Assembly: GCF_020166495.1 (NCBI RefSeq) | Contig: NZ_JAINZS010000006.1 | Span: 186,001-250,000, forward strand | Reading direction: 5' to 3' | Source: Robertkochia aurantiaca | GTDB lineage: Bacteria; Bacteroidota; Bacteroidia; Flavobacteriales; Flavobacteriaceae | DNA: 64,000 bases | Part shown: piece by piece, positions 35,352-43,835 of the stretch | Layout of the letters: each line of letters opens with the position of its first letter | Numbering within the stretch: position 1 is the stretch's first letter | The notes under the pieces: generated by a model | Database searches by the model: none | What the model was told of the DNA's origin: nothing | What the model saw: the letters and a program-made list of their open reading frames with translations, nothing else | Position numbers and translations under genes: made by a program

Positions 35352-35876
35352 ATGAAAAAGGAAGATTGCTTTTATCTGGGAACGATCGTTAAGAAATACA
35401 GCTTTAAAGGCGAGTTGCTGATCAAATTAGATACAGACGAGCCTGAACTCTACGAAAATCTGGAATCAGTGTTTATTGCCTTGGGCAATAACCTGGTTCC
35501 TTTTTTTATTGAATCTTCTTCCCTTCATAAATCAACCCTGTTGCGTGTTCGGTTCGAAGATGTCAATGATGAAGCCGATGCCGATGCGCTGTTGAAAAGC
35601 GAAGTATACCTGCCGTTGGAATTTCTTCCCGAACTCAGCGGAACCCAGTTCTACTTTCACGAGGTAATCGGATTTATACTTAAAGACAAGGAATTCGGAG
35701 AAGTGGGGGTGATCACCGGGATTAATGACAGAAGTGCCCAGGCTCTCTTTGAGGTAGACCGTGACGGAAAGGAGCTTCTCATACCGCTTCATGATGAATT
35801 CATCATTGGGGTAGACCGGGATCATAAGCGTATTATTGTCGACCTGCCGGAAGGGCTGATCGATATCTTCCTCTGA
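35352..35876 (+). CDS. rimM: Ribosome maturation factor RimM
   Basis: The 174-residue protein has the RimM N-terminal domain (YLGTIVKKYSFKGELLIKL) and a PRC-barrel C-terminal half ending in LIPLHDEFIIGVDRDHKRI and VDLPEGLIDIF, the family hallmark. It assists 16S rRNA processing and 30S head assembly, and binds S19. The gene is 12 bp behind rpsP, so both are co-transcribed. Confidence 0.95.
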   Translation: MKKEDCFYLGTIVKKYSFKGELLIKLDTDEPELYENLESVFIALGNNLVPFFIESSSLHKSTLLRVRFEDVNDEADADALLKSEVYLPLEFLPELSGTQFYFHEVIGFILKDKEFGEVGVITGINDRSAQALFEVDRDGKELLIPLHDEFIIGVDRDHKRIIVDLPEGLIDIFL

Positions 35877-35965
35877 AAACCTGCCTTTCTTCATTTAAGA
35901 GCCCGTACCTGATCAATTCCGCTCTCTTTCAATAGCCATTATCTCACTATCTTTGAACCCTAAAT

Positions 35966-36691
35966 ATGATTGTTTTGGGGAATAAGCCTTTTCATTTCAA
36001 ACAATTTACCGTTCACCAGGATCGCTGTGCCATGAAGATCGGCACTGATGGTGTATTGCTCGGAGCGTGGGCTTCGGTCGATCATTTTCCAGGCAGTGTG
36101 CTTGATATCGGAGCCGGAACGGGACTTGTCGCTCTCATGCTGGCCCAGCGTACAGAAGCGCCGGTCATCGATGCGCTTGAGATCGATGAAGATGCTTATG
36201 AGCAATGTGTTGAGAATTTTGAACGTTCACCCTGGAATGACCGCTTGTTCTGTTATCATGCCGGTTGGGATGAATTCGTGGCTGAAATGGATGAACAGTA
36301 CGACCTGATCGTTTCCAATCCCCCTTTTTTCAGCGAAGACAATCCTTCAGATAACACCTCCAGAGCCCTGGCCCGATCTGATTTTGCTCTTCCTCTTCCG
36401 GAACTGATAGAAGGAGTTCCTGCTTTTCTGACTGAAACCGGTAAGTTCGCGCTTATCGTTCCCTTCCGCAGGGAAAATGAAGTAAGCGATCTGGCCCGGG
36501 AACAAGGTTTGTTTCTGCAACGTATTACCCGCATCAAAGGCAGTCCGCAGACCCCCTATAAACGCAGTCTGATGGAGTTTGGAAAGACCGGAAATGAAGC
36601 GGTGAAAGATGAACTGATCATCGAGCTGGAGCGGCATCGCTACACAGAGGCCTATACACGACTCACTGAAGCTTTTTACCTCAATATGTGA
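35966..36691 (+). CDS. tRNA1(Val) (adenine(37)-N6)-methyltransferase
   Basis: The 241-residue SAM-dependent enzyme shows motif I VLDIGAGTGLVAL (45-57) and the N6-adenine catalytic motif NPPF (118-121, within DLIVSNPPFFSE). The N-terminal FHFKQFTVHQDRCAMKIGTD is typical of the TrmN6 (YfiC) group, which methylates A37 of tRNA1-Val. It stands 89 bp after rimM with no obvious own promoter box, so it could be co-transcribed. The family is sure; the exact tRNA is from family knowledge. Confidence 0.92.
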   Translation: MIVLGNKPFHFKQFTVHQDRCAMKIGTDGVLLGAWASVDHFPGSVLDIGAGTGLVALMLAQRTEAPVIDALEIDEDAYEQCVENFERSPWNDRLFCYHAGWDEFVAEMDEQYDLIVSNPPFFSEDNPSDNTSRALARSDFALPLPELIEGVPAFLTETGKFALIVPFRRENEVSDLAREQGLFLQRITRIKGSPQTPYKRSLMEFGKTGNEAVKDELIIELERHRYTEAYTRLTEAFYLNM

Positions 36692-36815
36692 CAGTGCTAT
36701 GCTGTTAAATTCACAGACATTCTGTTAAAATACTGAAAGAGTTGTATCGGTCACTTGGTATGGCTTGGTGAAAAATCCTATTTTTAGTGAGTTATCTTAT
36801 CAGAACTTACTAGAT

Positions 36816-38558
36816 ATGTCTTTTCAGATCAAAAAGAATGCCTCGGTTTATGATATCTGTATCGTTGGCTCAGGCGCGGGAGGTGGAATGGCCGCGAAAG
36901 TGCTTTCAGAAGCCGGTTATAAAATAGCCCTGATGGAGGCCGGTCCGCATTTCGACCCTGCCAATCCCGAACAGCAAACACAATTTAAATGGCCTTACGA
37001 ATCGCCCCGGAGAGGAGCCGGCACCACCCGTCCATTCGGAGACTTCGATATGGCCTACGGCGGCTGGGAGATCGATGGCGAGCCCTACACCCAAAAGAAT
37101 GGCAGTCGTTTCGACTGGTTCCGGTCGATCATGCTGGGGGGTCGTACCAATCACTGGGGCAGGATATCTCTTCGTTTTGGTCCGCTTGATTTTAAAAGAA
37201 AAGATTTTGACGGAAAGGGCGATAACTGGCCTATCGGTTATGATGATGTAAAGCCCTATTACGATAAGGTTGATAAACTCATCGGTGTATTCGGAACCAG
37301 GGAGGGCTTGCCCAATGAGCCTGACGGCTATTTTCTGCCGCCCCCCAAACCCAGGCTCCACGAGATGTATCTTAAAAAATACGGGGAGAAGATGGGGTTG
37401 CCCGTGATCCCATCCAGACTTTCGATACTTACCAAGCGTATAGATAGTCGCAGGGGAGCTTGTTTTTACTGTAACCAGTGTTCGCGTTCCTGTACAATTT
37501 ACGGAGACTTTTCTTCATCCTCTGTTTTGGTGAAACCTGCCCTGGAATATGATAATGTAGATCTTTTTGTCAATGCCATGGTCAAAGAGGTCCTTACCGA
37601 CAATGAGGGAAAAGCGACCGGGGTGAGCTTCATAAACAAGACCGATCTGCAGGAGTATGAGGTGAAGGCCAAGGTGGTGATCCTGGCTGCCAGCGCTTGC
37701 TCGTCGGCACGTATCCTGCTGAATTCCAAATCCGGTCGTTTTCCGAACGGACTCGCAAACAGCAGCGGGGTGGTAGGGCGTTACCTCCACGATTCGACCG
37801 GGGCCGACAGGGCAGCCCTGATTCCTTCCCTGATGGATCGTAAGAGATATAACGAAGACGGAGTCGGCGGCTTACATCTGTATGTTCCCTGGTGGCTCAA
37901 TGACAGTAAAAAGCATGGTTTCACCCGGGGGTACCATATAGAATTCTGGGGCGGCATGGGCATGCCTTCCTATGGAACCGGTTTCGGAATGGAAAACCTT
38001 AACGGACTGGTACCGGGTGCCGATGGTAAGATGAAAAGGGCCGGGGGTTATGGTGCAGACCTCAAGAACGATGTGCGCAGGTTCTATGGAGCCGTCGTGG
38101 GCATGTCAGGAAGGGGAGAAAGCATTCCGCAGAAAGATAATTACTGTGAGATCGACCCCGATGTGGTCGATAAGTTCGGTATTCCGGTATTGCGCTTTAA
38201 TTATAAATGGAGTGATGAGGAGCGCATGCAGGCGAAACACATGCATGAAACCTTTGAAGAGCTGCTGAGCAGCATGGGTGGGATCTTATTAGGCGATAAG
38301 CCCGGGAAAGAGCGAGATTACGGATTGCACAATCCGGGAAGGATCATTCATGAGGTGGGTACAACCCGCATGGGCGATGATCCTAAAGAATCGGTGGTCA
38401 ACCGATATAACCAGGCGCACGATGTGCCCAACCTGTTTGTGATGGATGGTGGTCCATTTGTATCTCAGGCAGACAAGAACCCAACCTGGACCATCCTGGC
38501 ACTGGCATGGAGAGCTTCAGAATATCTCGATCAGGAGATTAAAAAAATGAACGTTTAA
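36816..38558 (+). CDS. GMC family oxidoreductase
   Basis: The protein (580 residues from the ATG at 36816) has an N-terminal FAD motif (CIVGSGAGGGMAAKVL), a Cys-rich CFYCNQCSRSCTIYG stretch near residue 217-231, and the GMC C-terminal motif SQADKNPTWTILALAWRAS. Together with the gluconate 2-dehydrogenase subunit 3-like gene 11 bp downstream it resembles Bacteroidota sugar or alcohol dehydrogenase pairs that pass electrons to cytochromes. A TTG 51 nt upstream was rejected since the ATG start leaves a normal N terminus. The substrate is unknown. Confidence 0.92.
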   Translation: MSFQIKKNASVYDICIVGSGAGGGMAAKVLSEAGYKIALMEAGPHFDPANPEQQTQFKWPYESPRRGAGTTRPFGDFDMAYGGWEIDGEPYTQKNGSRFDWFRSIMLGGRTNHWGRISLRFGPLDFKRKDFDGKGDNWPIGYDDVKPYYDKVDKLIGVFGTREGLPNEPDGYFLPPPKPRLHEMYLKKYGEKMGLPVIPSRLSILTKRIDSRRGACFYCNQCSRSCTIYGDFSSSSVLVKPALEYDNVDLFVNAMVKEVLTDNEGKATGVSFINKTDLQEYEVKAKVVILAASACSSARILLNSKSGRFPNGLANSSGVVGRYLHDSTGADRAALIPSLMDRKRYNEDGVGGLHLYVPWWLNDSKKHGFTRGYHIEFWGGMGMPSYGTGFGMENLNGLVPGADGKMKRAGGYGADLKNDVRRFYGAVVGMSGRGESIPQKDNYCEIDPDVVDKFGIPVLRFNYKWSDEERMQAKHMHETFEELLSSMGGILLGDKPGKERDYGLHNPGRIIHEVGTTRMGDDPKESVVNRYNQAHDVPNLFVMDGGPFVSQADKNPTWTILALAWRASEYLDQEIKKMNV

Positions 38559-38569
38559 ATCAAGTAGTG

Positions 38570-39271
38570 ATGGACAGAAGAAAAAGTTTAAAGGCGATGA
38601 TCGCCGGAACAGTAACCTCCGGTTTTATGTTTTCAGGATGTCTCACTGACGGGGAGTCTGAGACTACAGGTCTGCAACCGGTGGCACCGACTCCGGGCTA
38701 TGGCCGCACTCCGGAAGAAGCTTCCCGCGACCGTGAAATCATGAGCGGGCATTTCTTTAATCAGCACGAAATGGCTACCATCACCGTGCTGGCAGACCTT
38801 ATCATCCCTAAAGATGAACACTCCGGTTCGGCCAGCGAGGCAGGGGTGCCTGACTTCATCGAGTTTATCGTTAAAGATATTCCTTCTTATCAACTGCCGC
38901 TCAGAGGTGGTTTGATGTGGATCGACCAGGAAAGTCGTAAAAGGTTCAATCTGGATTTCAAAGACCTGGAGGCTGCCAGGCAAAAGGAAATATTGGATGA
39001 TATCGCCTATCCTGATGAGGTGAAGCCGGAATTCACACACGGAGCCCGGTTCTTTTCAAACCTTCGCAACCTGGTGGCAACCGGATTCTTTACCAGTAAA
39101 ATGGGAATTGAAGACCTGGGCTATGTGGGGAATACCCCGAACGTCTGGGATGGTGTTCCTGAAGATGTGCTCAAGGCTCACGGACTGGCCTACGATGAGA
39201 AGATCCTGAAACAGAGCATCAAACCCGAAGAGCGCAACCAAATCATGGATTGGGAGGGATATGACCTATGA
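38570..39271 (+). CDS. Gluconate 2-dehydrogenase subunit 3 family lipoprotein
   Basis: The 233-residue protein starts MDRRKSLKAM with a twin-arginine-like motif and then a lipobox FSGC (Cys24), suggesting a Tat-exported lipoprotein that would help export and anchor its FAD partner. The body has the family elements ITVLADLIIPKDEHSGSA and GVPDFIEFI. It follows the GMC oxidoreductase gene by 11 bp. The ATG at 38570 was chosen over a GTG 3 nt earlier. Confidence 0.9.
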   Translation: MDRRKSLKAMIAGTVTSGFMFSGCLTDGESETTGLQPVAPTPGYGRTPEEASRDREIMSGHFFNQHEMATITVLADLIIPKDEHSGSASEAGVPDFIEFIVKDIPSYQLPLRGGLMWIDQESRKRFNLDFKDLEAARQKEILDDIAYPDEVKPEFTHGARFFSNLRNLVATGFFTSKMGIEDLGYVGNTPNVWDGVPEDVLKAHGLAYDEKILKQSIKPEERNQIMDWEGYDL

Positions 39272-39304
39272 GAAAAGTTTTATGAATTTAACAAATCACC
39301 GTTG

Positions 39305-39332
39305 TTTTGTTATATTTCATTAATTACATTTG
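39305..39332 (+). promoter_or_regulatory. Promoter of the glutaryl-CoA dehydrogenase-like gene
   Basis: TACATTTG at 39325-39332 fits TAnnTTTG, with TTTTG at 39305-39309 at the distance expected for the -33 element. The leader to the ATG at 39350 is short (about 12 nt). Confidence 0.65.
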
Positions 39333-39349
39333 AGAACCAAATTTAGATT

Positions 39350-40528
39350 ATGAAACCTGATTTATTCGAAGCTCCTGACTATTACAACATAGATGACCTG
39401 TTAAGCGATGAGCACAAGCTGGTTCGCGATGCTACCCGTCAATGGGTGAAGCGCGAGGTCTCTCCTATTATAGAAGATCACGCCCAACGTGCCGAATTTC
39501 CCAAGCAATTGCTGGGGGGGCTGGCTGAGATCGGGGCCTTTGGTCCGTATATCCCTGAGGAATACGGAGGTGCCGGCCTGGATCAGATCAGCTACGGTCT
39601 GATTATGCAGGAGATCGAAAGGGGTGATAGCGGGATACGTTCTACCGCTTCAGTACAATCGTCGCTGGTGATGTTTCCTATCTTCAAATACGGAAGTGAG
39701 GAACAAAAGAAAAAATACCTTCCCAAACTGGCATCAGGTGAATATATCGGTTGCTTTGGGTTGACCGAGCCGAATCACGGTTCGAATCCCGGAGGAATGG
39801 AGACTCGTTTTAAAGATGAAGGAGATCATTACCTGCTGAACGGGGCGAAACTCTGGATCTCCAATTCCCCTTTTGCTGATATCGCGGTTGTTTGGGCCAA
39901 GAATGAGGAAGGGCGTATACACGGACTCATCGTGGAAAGAGGAATGGAAGGATTTACCACTCCTGAAACACATAACAAATGGTCTTTACGGGCGTCAGCT
40001 ACCGGTGAGCTGATCTTTGATGATGTAAAGGTGCCTAAGGAAAACCTGCTGCCCGGGCGCAGCGGACTGGGTGCTCCATTAAGCTGTCTGGACTCAGCGC
40101 GTTATGGAATTGCCTGGGGGGCAATAGGTGCTGCCATGGATTGCTATGATACGGCATTGAGGTATGCCAAGGAAAGAGAACAGTTCGGAAAGCCTATCGC
40201 GGCTTATCAGTTACAACAAAAGAAGCTGGCTGAGATGATCACTGAGATCACCAAGGCGCAATTGCTTGCCCTGAGGTTGGGTCAGCTGAAAAATGAAGAC
40301 AAGGCGACTACTGCACAGATATCAATGGCCAAAAGGAACAACGTTGAGATGGCTATCAAGATCGCCAGGGAAGCCCGACAGGTATTGGGCGGTATGGGAA
40401 TCACAGGAGAATACAGCATTATGAGACATATGATGAATCTCGAAAGTGTGATCACCTATGAGGGAACCCACGATATTCACCTGCTCATTACCGGAGCAGA
40501 TATTACCGGAATACAGGCATTCAAATAA
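39350..40528 (+). CDS. Acyl-CoA dehydrogenase, glutaryl-CoA dehydrogenase type
   Basis: The 392-residue flavoprotein is closest in motif to glutaryl-CoA dehydrogenase, which oxidises and decarboxylates glutaryl-CoA to crotonyl-CoA in lysine and tryptophan breakdown. The stretch ERGDSGIRSTASVQSSLVM carries residues (E90, R97, S98) matching the substrate carboxylate-binding positions of the family, and TYEGTHDIH near the end contains the catalytic Glu371 next to Tyr370. It is monocistronic with its own promoter and terminator. With the saccharopine dehydrogenase at 680 it hints at lysine degradation. Confidence 0.92.
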   Translation: MKPDLFEAPDYYNIDDLLSDEHKLVRDATRQWVKREVSPIIEDHAQRAEFPKQLLGGLAEIGAFGPYIPEEYGGAGLDQISYGLIMQEIERGDSGIRSTASVQSSLVMFPIFKYGSEEQKKKYLPKLASGEYIGCFGLTEPNHGSNPGGMETRFKDEGDHYLLNGAKLWISNSPFADIAVVWAKNEEGRIHGLIVERGMEGFTTPETHNKWSLRASATGELIFDDVKVPKENLLPGRSGLGAPLSCLDSARYGIAWGAIGAAMDCYDTALRYAKEREQFGKPIAAYQLQQKKLAEMITEITKAQLLALRLGQLKNEDKATTAQISMAKRNNVEMAIKIAREARQVLGGMGITGEYSIMRHMMNLESVITYEGTHDIHLLITGADITGIQAFK

Positions 40529-40530
40529 AA

Positions 40531-40557
40531 AAAGCGGCTTCTAAGCCGCTTTTTTTA
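40531..40557 (+). terminator. Terminator of the glutaryl-CoA dehydrogenase-like gene
   Basis: AAAGCGGCTT (40531-40540) pairs with AAGCCGCTTT (40543-40552) and a T run continues to 40556. It begins 2 bp after the stop codon. Confidence 0.9.
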
Positions 40558-40558
40558 T

Positions 40559-40590
40559 GGTATGAGGTTACGGAGTTATGAGGTTATGAC
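40559..40590. repeat. G-rich octamer array after the acd terminator
   Basis: Four 8-bp units (GGTATGAG, GTTACGGA, GTTATGAG, GTTATGAC) start right after the terminator T run. They match the arrays at 27820 and 43836. The C-rich partner array lies on the other side of the CHRD gene at 41988-42141. Confidence 0.7.
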
Positions 40591-40599
40591 CCCTTCCGT

Positions 40600-40647
40600 C
40601 AGCAGTATACTGCTGGTGCCCTCCCCTTCCCCTTGCCAAGGGGAAGG
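40600..40647. repeat. Double-hairpin repeat element, copy 1
   Basis: A perfect 16-bp palindrome CAGCAGTATACTGCTG (40600-40615) is followed by a 10-bp hairpin CCTTCCCCTT / AAGGGGAAGG (40625-40647). Both are joined by C-rich linkers. The same layout with other stem sequences occurs at 40722, 41840, 44323 and 44491. The remaining intergenic sequence of 40529-40888 shows no gene. Confidence 0.7.
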
Positions 40648-40721
40648 AGATGTTCCCATTAATTGAATGTTGTAGAAATAACACCTTCTTGTAACTATTC
40701 CCATTCTGAAAATGTTATTAT

Positions 40722-40773
40722 CCCCTCCTTCCCAAGGAGGGGTGTCTCATGGCAAGGACATGAGACGGGGAGG
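40722..40773. repeat. Double-hairpin repeat element, copy 2 (reverse orientation)
   Basis: CCCCTCCTT (40722-40730) and AAGGAGGGG (40734-40742) form the constant hairpin, followed by a variable hairpin GTCTCATG / CATGAGAC (40744-40766) and GGGGAGG. Read on the minus strand it has the same order as the other copies. Confidence 0.7.
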
Positions 40774-40888
40774 TTCTTAAGGGGGGGCACTTGCCCGAAT
40801 GGAAGGCTTATTGTATATGTTTAAACCACAATACATTGATAATCAATACGTTTTTGTATATTATTATCAAACTAAAAATCAAAAAGTG

Positions 40889-41740
40889 ATGAAAGCATGT
40901 AGTAACTATTTAAAAATTTCAACTCTGATTCTGGCCTTTCTTTTCCTGGGTTGTGACTCTGATGACGACGGCGACCTGGTCATTGATGACCCTGTTGAAG
41001 TGAATGCGATCGTATATGATCTCAATGAAGTGGGAGAGTCTGGTGTGAACGGAACCGCCACCTTTATCGAATTAAGCGATGGTACCGTAACCATAGAGCT
41101 CGATCTGACAGGTACCCCCGATGGCGGACAACACCCGGCACACATCCATTTCAATACCGCAGCTGAGGGAGGAGATATCGCTCTGACTCTCGGGACTGTC
41201 GACGGAAACACCGGGGAAAGCACTATAAACGTCACGGAGTTTGACGATGGTACCCCTCTTACTTACGAGGAGCTAATTCTCTATGATGGATATATCAACG
41301 TGCACTTAAGCAGTGAAGAATTGGCTACCATCGTTGCCCAGGGCGACATCGGACAGAACGATCTCACCGGGGATTTCGTAGCCTATGATCTTCTGGAGGT
41401 CGACGGATCAGGAGTTTCGGGTGAAGTGATCTTTGAGGAAAGAGTTAATGGTACAGCATTGGCGACCATTGCACTCACAGGAACCCCTGAAGGCGGAATG
41501 CATCCGGCACATATTCATGAGAACGACATTGTTGAAGGCGGTGGCATCATCGTAAGCTTCAATATGGTTGACGGAGATACCGGCATGAGCAAAACACAAA
41601 TATCCCAATTCGATGATGGCAGTCCGTTGGGTTACCTGGACATCCTGGTGCTTGACGGCTACGTCAACATACACCTCAGCGCCGATCAGCTGGAGGTGGT
41701 TGTCGCCCAGGGGAACATTGGGATCAATGAAACCCTATAG
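40889..41740 (+). CDS. CHRD domain lipoprotein with two CHRD repeats
   Basis: From the ATG at 40889 the protein has 283 residues with a lipoprotein signal (LAFLFLGC, Cys22) and an acidic linker. It then carries two CHRD-type domains (about 38-150 and 160-275), each with a GHPAHIH-like motif (GGQHPAHIH, GGMHPAHIH) and a closing DGYINVHLSSEEL / DGYVNIHLSADQL. CHRD domains occur in chordin and in bacterial extracellular proteins; the bacterial role is unknown. A frame upstream to 40799 lacks a signal peptide and was rejected. The gene lies alone inside a repeat-bracketed region. Confidence 0.88.
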   Translation: MKACSNYLKISTLILAFLFLGCDSDDDGDLVIDDPVEVNAIVYDLNEVGESGVNGTATFIELSDGTVTIELDLTGTPDGGQHPAHIHFNTAAEGGDIALTLGTVDGNTGESTINVTEFDDGTPLTYEELILYDGYINVHLSSEELATIVAQGDIGQNDLTGDFVAYDLLEVDGSGVSGEVIFEERVNGTALATIALTGTPEGGMHPAHIHENDIVEGGGIIVSFNMVDGDTGMSKTQISQFDDGSPLGYLDILVLDGYVNIHLSADQLEVVVAQGNIGINETL

Positions 41741-41762
41741 AATACGTTGATTGTATATTACG

Positions 41763-41789
41763 AAAACCGGCCACCTGGCCGGTTTTTTT
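41763..41789 (+). terminator. Terminator of the CHRD lipoprotein gene
   Basis: AAAACCGGCC (41763-41772) pairs with GGCCGGTTTT (41777-41786) around a 4-nt loop and continues in a T run. It lies 23 bp behind the stop codon. Confidence 0.9.
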
Positions 41790-41828
41790 ATTAATAGGTA
41801 TTATATAAGATCTAATGGTCTTAAACAG

Positions 41829-41893
41829 GCGACCCCTCAGCTCTACCGATAAAAAATCGGTAGAGCAGCTCCCCCTGAAAGGGGAAGGTGGTT
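41829..41893. repeat. Double-hairpin repeat element, copy 3
   Basis: The variable stem is GCTCTACCGAT (41840-41850) with ATCGGTAGAGC (41856-41866), 11 bp with a 5-nt loop. The constant part is CCCCT / AGGGG (41872-41884) followed by AAGGTGG. It lies in the 405-bp gap 41741-42145, in which no gene is seen. Confidence 0.7.
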
Positions 41894-41987
41894 TTGCGGG
41901 GCAAAAGCGGAATGGGTTACTGTTGCTTCGTAGGTTGCTGATCCGGGGATGGAATGAGACCCATATGATGGCTGTTTTCGTAATTTT

Positions 41988-42141
41988 ATAACCCATAACT
42001 TATAACTCATAACTCATAACTCATAACTCATAACTCATAACTCATAACCCATAACCCATAACCCATAACCCATAACCCATAACTCATAACCCATAACTCA
42101 TAACCCATAACTCATAACCCATAACTCATAACTCATAACCC
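41988..42141. repeat. ATAACYC heptamer tandem array, 22 copies, ending at the VOC gene
   Basis: Exactly 22 units of 7 bp (ATAACTC or ATAACCC, one ATAACTT) run from 41988 to 42141. The last unit ends 4 nt before the ATG of the VOC gene, so the leader and upstream region of that gene consist of repeat. Units contain TAA, so the array stops translation in every forward frame. Confidence 0.95.
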
Positions 42142-42145
42142 AATC

Positions 42146-42508
42146 ATGAAACTCCAGCAACTCACTCCTAATCTATATACCCGTGAGATCGAGAAAACCA
42201 TCGAATTCTACGTAAACAATCTGGGTTTTAACTGCACCGATTACCACAAAGATCTCGGCTGGGCCATGCTGGAACGGGAAGGCGTGTCCATCATGCTGAG
42301 CCTGCCTAATGATCACCTGCCTTTTGATAAACCGGCTTTTACCGGCTCTTTTTATTTCTATATGGAAGGGGTGCACAAATACTGGGAAGCTGTTAAAGAT
42401 GAGGTGGAGGTGGCCTATCCCCTGGAAAGCTTCGATTACGGCATGACCGAATTTGCTATCTATGATAACAACGGGTATATGCTGCAGTTCGGGGAGGCAG
42501 CAGAATAG
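42146..42508 (+). CDS. VOC superfamily (glyoxalase/bleomycin resistance-like) protein
   Basis: The 120-residue protein has the VOC pattern: TPNLYTREIEKTIEFYVNNL, GWAMLEREGVSIMLS and a C-terminal FAIYDNNGYMLQFGE with the usual metal-ligand Glu. The superfamily includes metal-dependent lyases, dioxygenases and antibiotic-binding proteins, so the reaction is open. Its ATG follows a 22-copy heptamer array by only 4 nt, so no ordinary promoter or ribosome site is visible. The dinB gene comes 96 bp later. Confidence 0.87.
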   Translation: MKLQQLTPNLYTREIEKTIEFYVNNLGFNCTDYHKDLGWAMLEREGVSIMLSLPNDHLPFDKPAFTGSFYFYMEGVHKYWEAVKDEVEVAYPLESFDYGMTEFAIYDNNGYMLQFGEAAE

Positions 42509-42567
42509 AGAATTGAATTTCTCCCATATCCCTATCATTTTTAACAAAATCTCCACTCTATCATATT

Positions 42568-42597
42568 GGAATAATTCCTAATTTTGGGAAAAATTCC
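42568..42597 (+). promoter_or_regulatory. Candidate dinB operator: two GGAAWAATTCC sites around the -7 box
   Basis: GGAATAATTCC (42568-42578) and GGAAAAATTCC (42587-42597) are two near-identical 11-bp inverted repeats, 19 bp apart centre to centre. Between them lies TAATTTTG (42579-42586), an exact TAnnTTTG box. A dimeric repressor on both sites would cover the promoter. The second site ends 7 bp before the dinB ATG. Confidence 0.6.
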
Positions 42598-42604
42598 AAA
42601 ACAA

Positions 42605-43819
42605 ATGAACAGGACCATTCTCCATCTCGATCTTGACACTTTTTATGTGTCGGTCGAACGGCTGATCGACAGCCGGCTCAAGAAGCGTCCGTTGCTGGTA
42701 GGCGGTACCAGCGACCGGGGAGTGGTGGCTGCCTGCAGTTATGAGACCCGGGCTTTCGGGGTGCATTCGGGCATGCCGATGAAGATGGCCAAAGAACTCT
42801 GTCCGGAAGCCGTGGTTATCAGGGGAAACGCCGGGGTGTACAGCAAGCATTCCGATAATGTGACCGAGATCATCAAAGAGAAAGTGCCTCTGTTTGAAAA
42901 GTCGAGCATCGACGAGTTCTATGCCGACCTGTCGGGCATGGATCGCTTTTTTGGCTGCTACAAATACGCCTCGGAACTGCGGCATACCATTATCAAAGAA
43001 ACAGGGCTGCCGATCTCCTTTGGGCTTTCGGTGAACAAAGTGGTGTCGAAAGTGGCGACCAATGAGGCGAAACCCAATAACCAGCTGAAGATCGATTTCG
43101 GTTTTGAAAAACCGTTTCTGGCTCCGCTCTCAGTGAAGAAGATTCCTATGGTGGGCGATAAGACCTACCAGACCCTCCGCAACCTGGGGGTGAAGCAGGT
43201 GCGCACCATACAGGAGATGCCCAAGGATATGATGCAGCAGGTGCTGGGTGCTAACGGACTCACCATCTGGGACCGGGCCAACGGGATCGATACCACCCCG
43301 GTGATTCCTTTTTGCGAGCGGAAGTCTATCTCGACAGAACGTACCTTCGACCGGGATACCATCGATGTGGCACGACTGCGTGGTATTTTGGTGGCCATGA
43401 CCGAGAACCTGGCCTACCAGTTGCGGCGGGGTGATAAACTCACGGCCTGCATTGCGGTGAAACTGCGTTATTCCGACTTCAATACCTATTCAAAGCAAAT
43501 GCGTATTCCTTATACCTCGGCCGATCATGTGCTGATCCCTGCGATCCTGGAACTCTTTGATAAGCTTTATAACCGGCGACTGCTGGTCAGGCTGATCGGG
43601 ATCAGGTTCAGCCACCTGGTCGGCGGACATTACCAGATCAATCTTTTCGATGATACGGAAGAACAACTGAGCTTATACAATGCTATGGATAAGATCAGGA
43701 ATCGTTTCGGGGAACGCAGTGTGCTGAGAGCCTCTTCCATGGGCGCCAAAACCATCGGTCGCATGTACAATCCGTTTAACGGACAGCCACCGCCGGTGCT
43801 GGCGCACAGGAAGCAGTGA
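42605..43819 (+). CDS. dinB: DNA polymerase IV (DinB, Y family)
   Basis: The protein (404 residues from the ATG at 42605) is a Y-family translesion polymerase with the catalytic acids in ILHLDLD (Asp9, Asp11) and SSIDE (Asp103, Glu104), the CSYETRAFGVHSGMPM finger region, and a C-terminal QINLF that looks like a beta-clamp binding motif. It can copy damaged DNA at low fidelity. The dnaE2 gene follows after an 854-bp repeat region, a partner set seen in mutagenesis cassettes. A TTG 21 nt earlier was rejected because it lies in the -7 box. Confidence 0.95.
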   Translation: MNRTILHLDLDTFYVSVERLIDSRLKKRPLLVGGTSDRGVVAACSYETRAFGVHSGMPMKMAKELCPEAVVIRGNAGVYSKHSDNVTEIIKEKVPLFEKSSIDEFYADLSGMDRFFGCYKYASELRHTIIKETGLPISFGLSVNKVVSKVATNEAKPNNQLKIDFGFEKPFLAPLSVKKIPMVGDKTYQTLRNLGVKQVRTIQEMPKDMMQQVLGANGLTIWDRANGIDTTPVIPFCERKSISTERTFDRDTIDVARLRGILVAMTENLAYQLRRGDKLTACIAVKLRYSDFNTYSKQMRIPYTSADHVLIPAILELFDKLYNRRLLVRLIGIRFSHLVGGHYQINLFDDTEEQLSLYNAMDKIRNRFGERSVLRASSMGAKTIGRMYNPFNGQPPPVLAHRKQ

Positions 43820-43835
43820 TGTCGGTCTGGGGCAG

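Noticed and set aside
41988-42141. CRISPR array
   Set aside because: Units are 7 bp, contiguous, with no spacers, and no cas genes are near.
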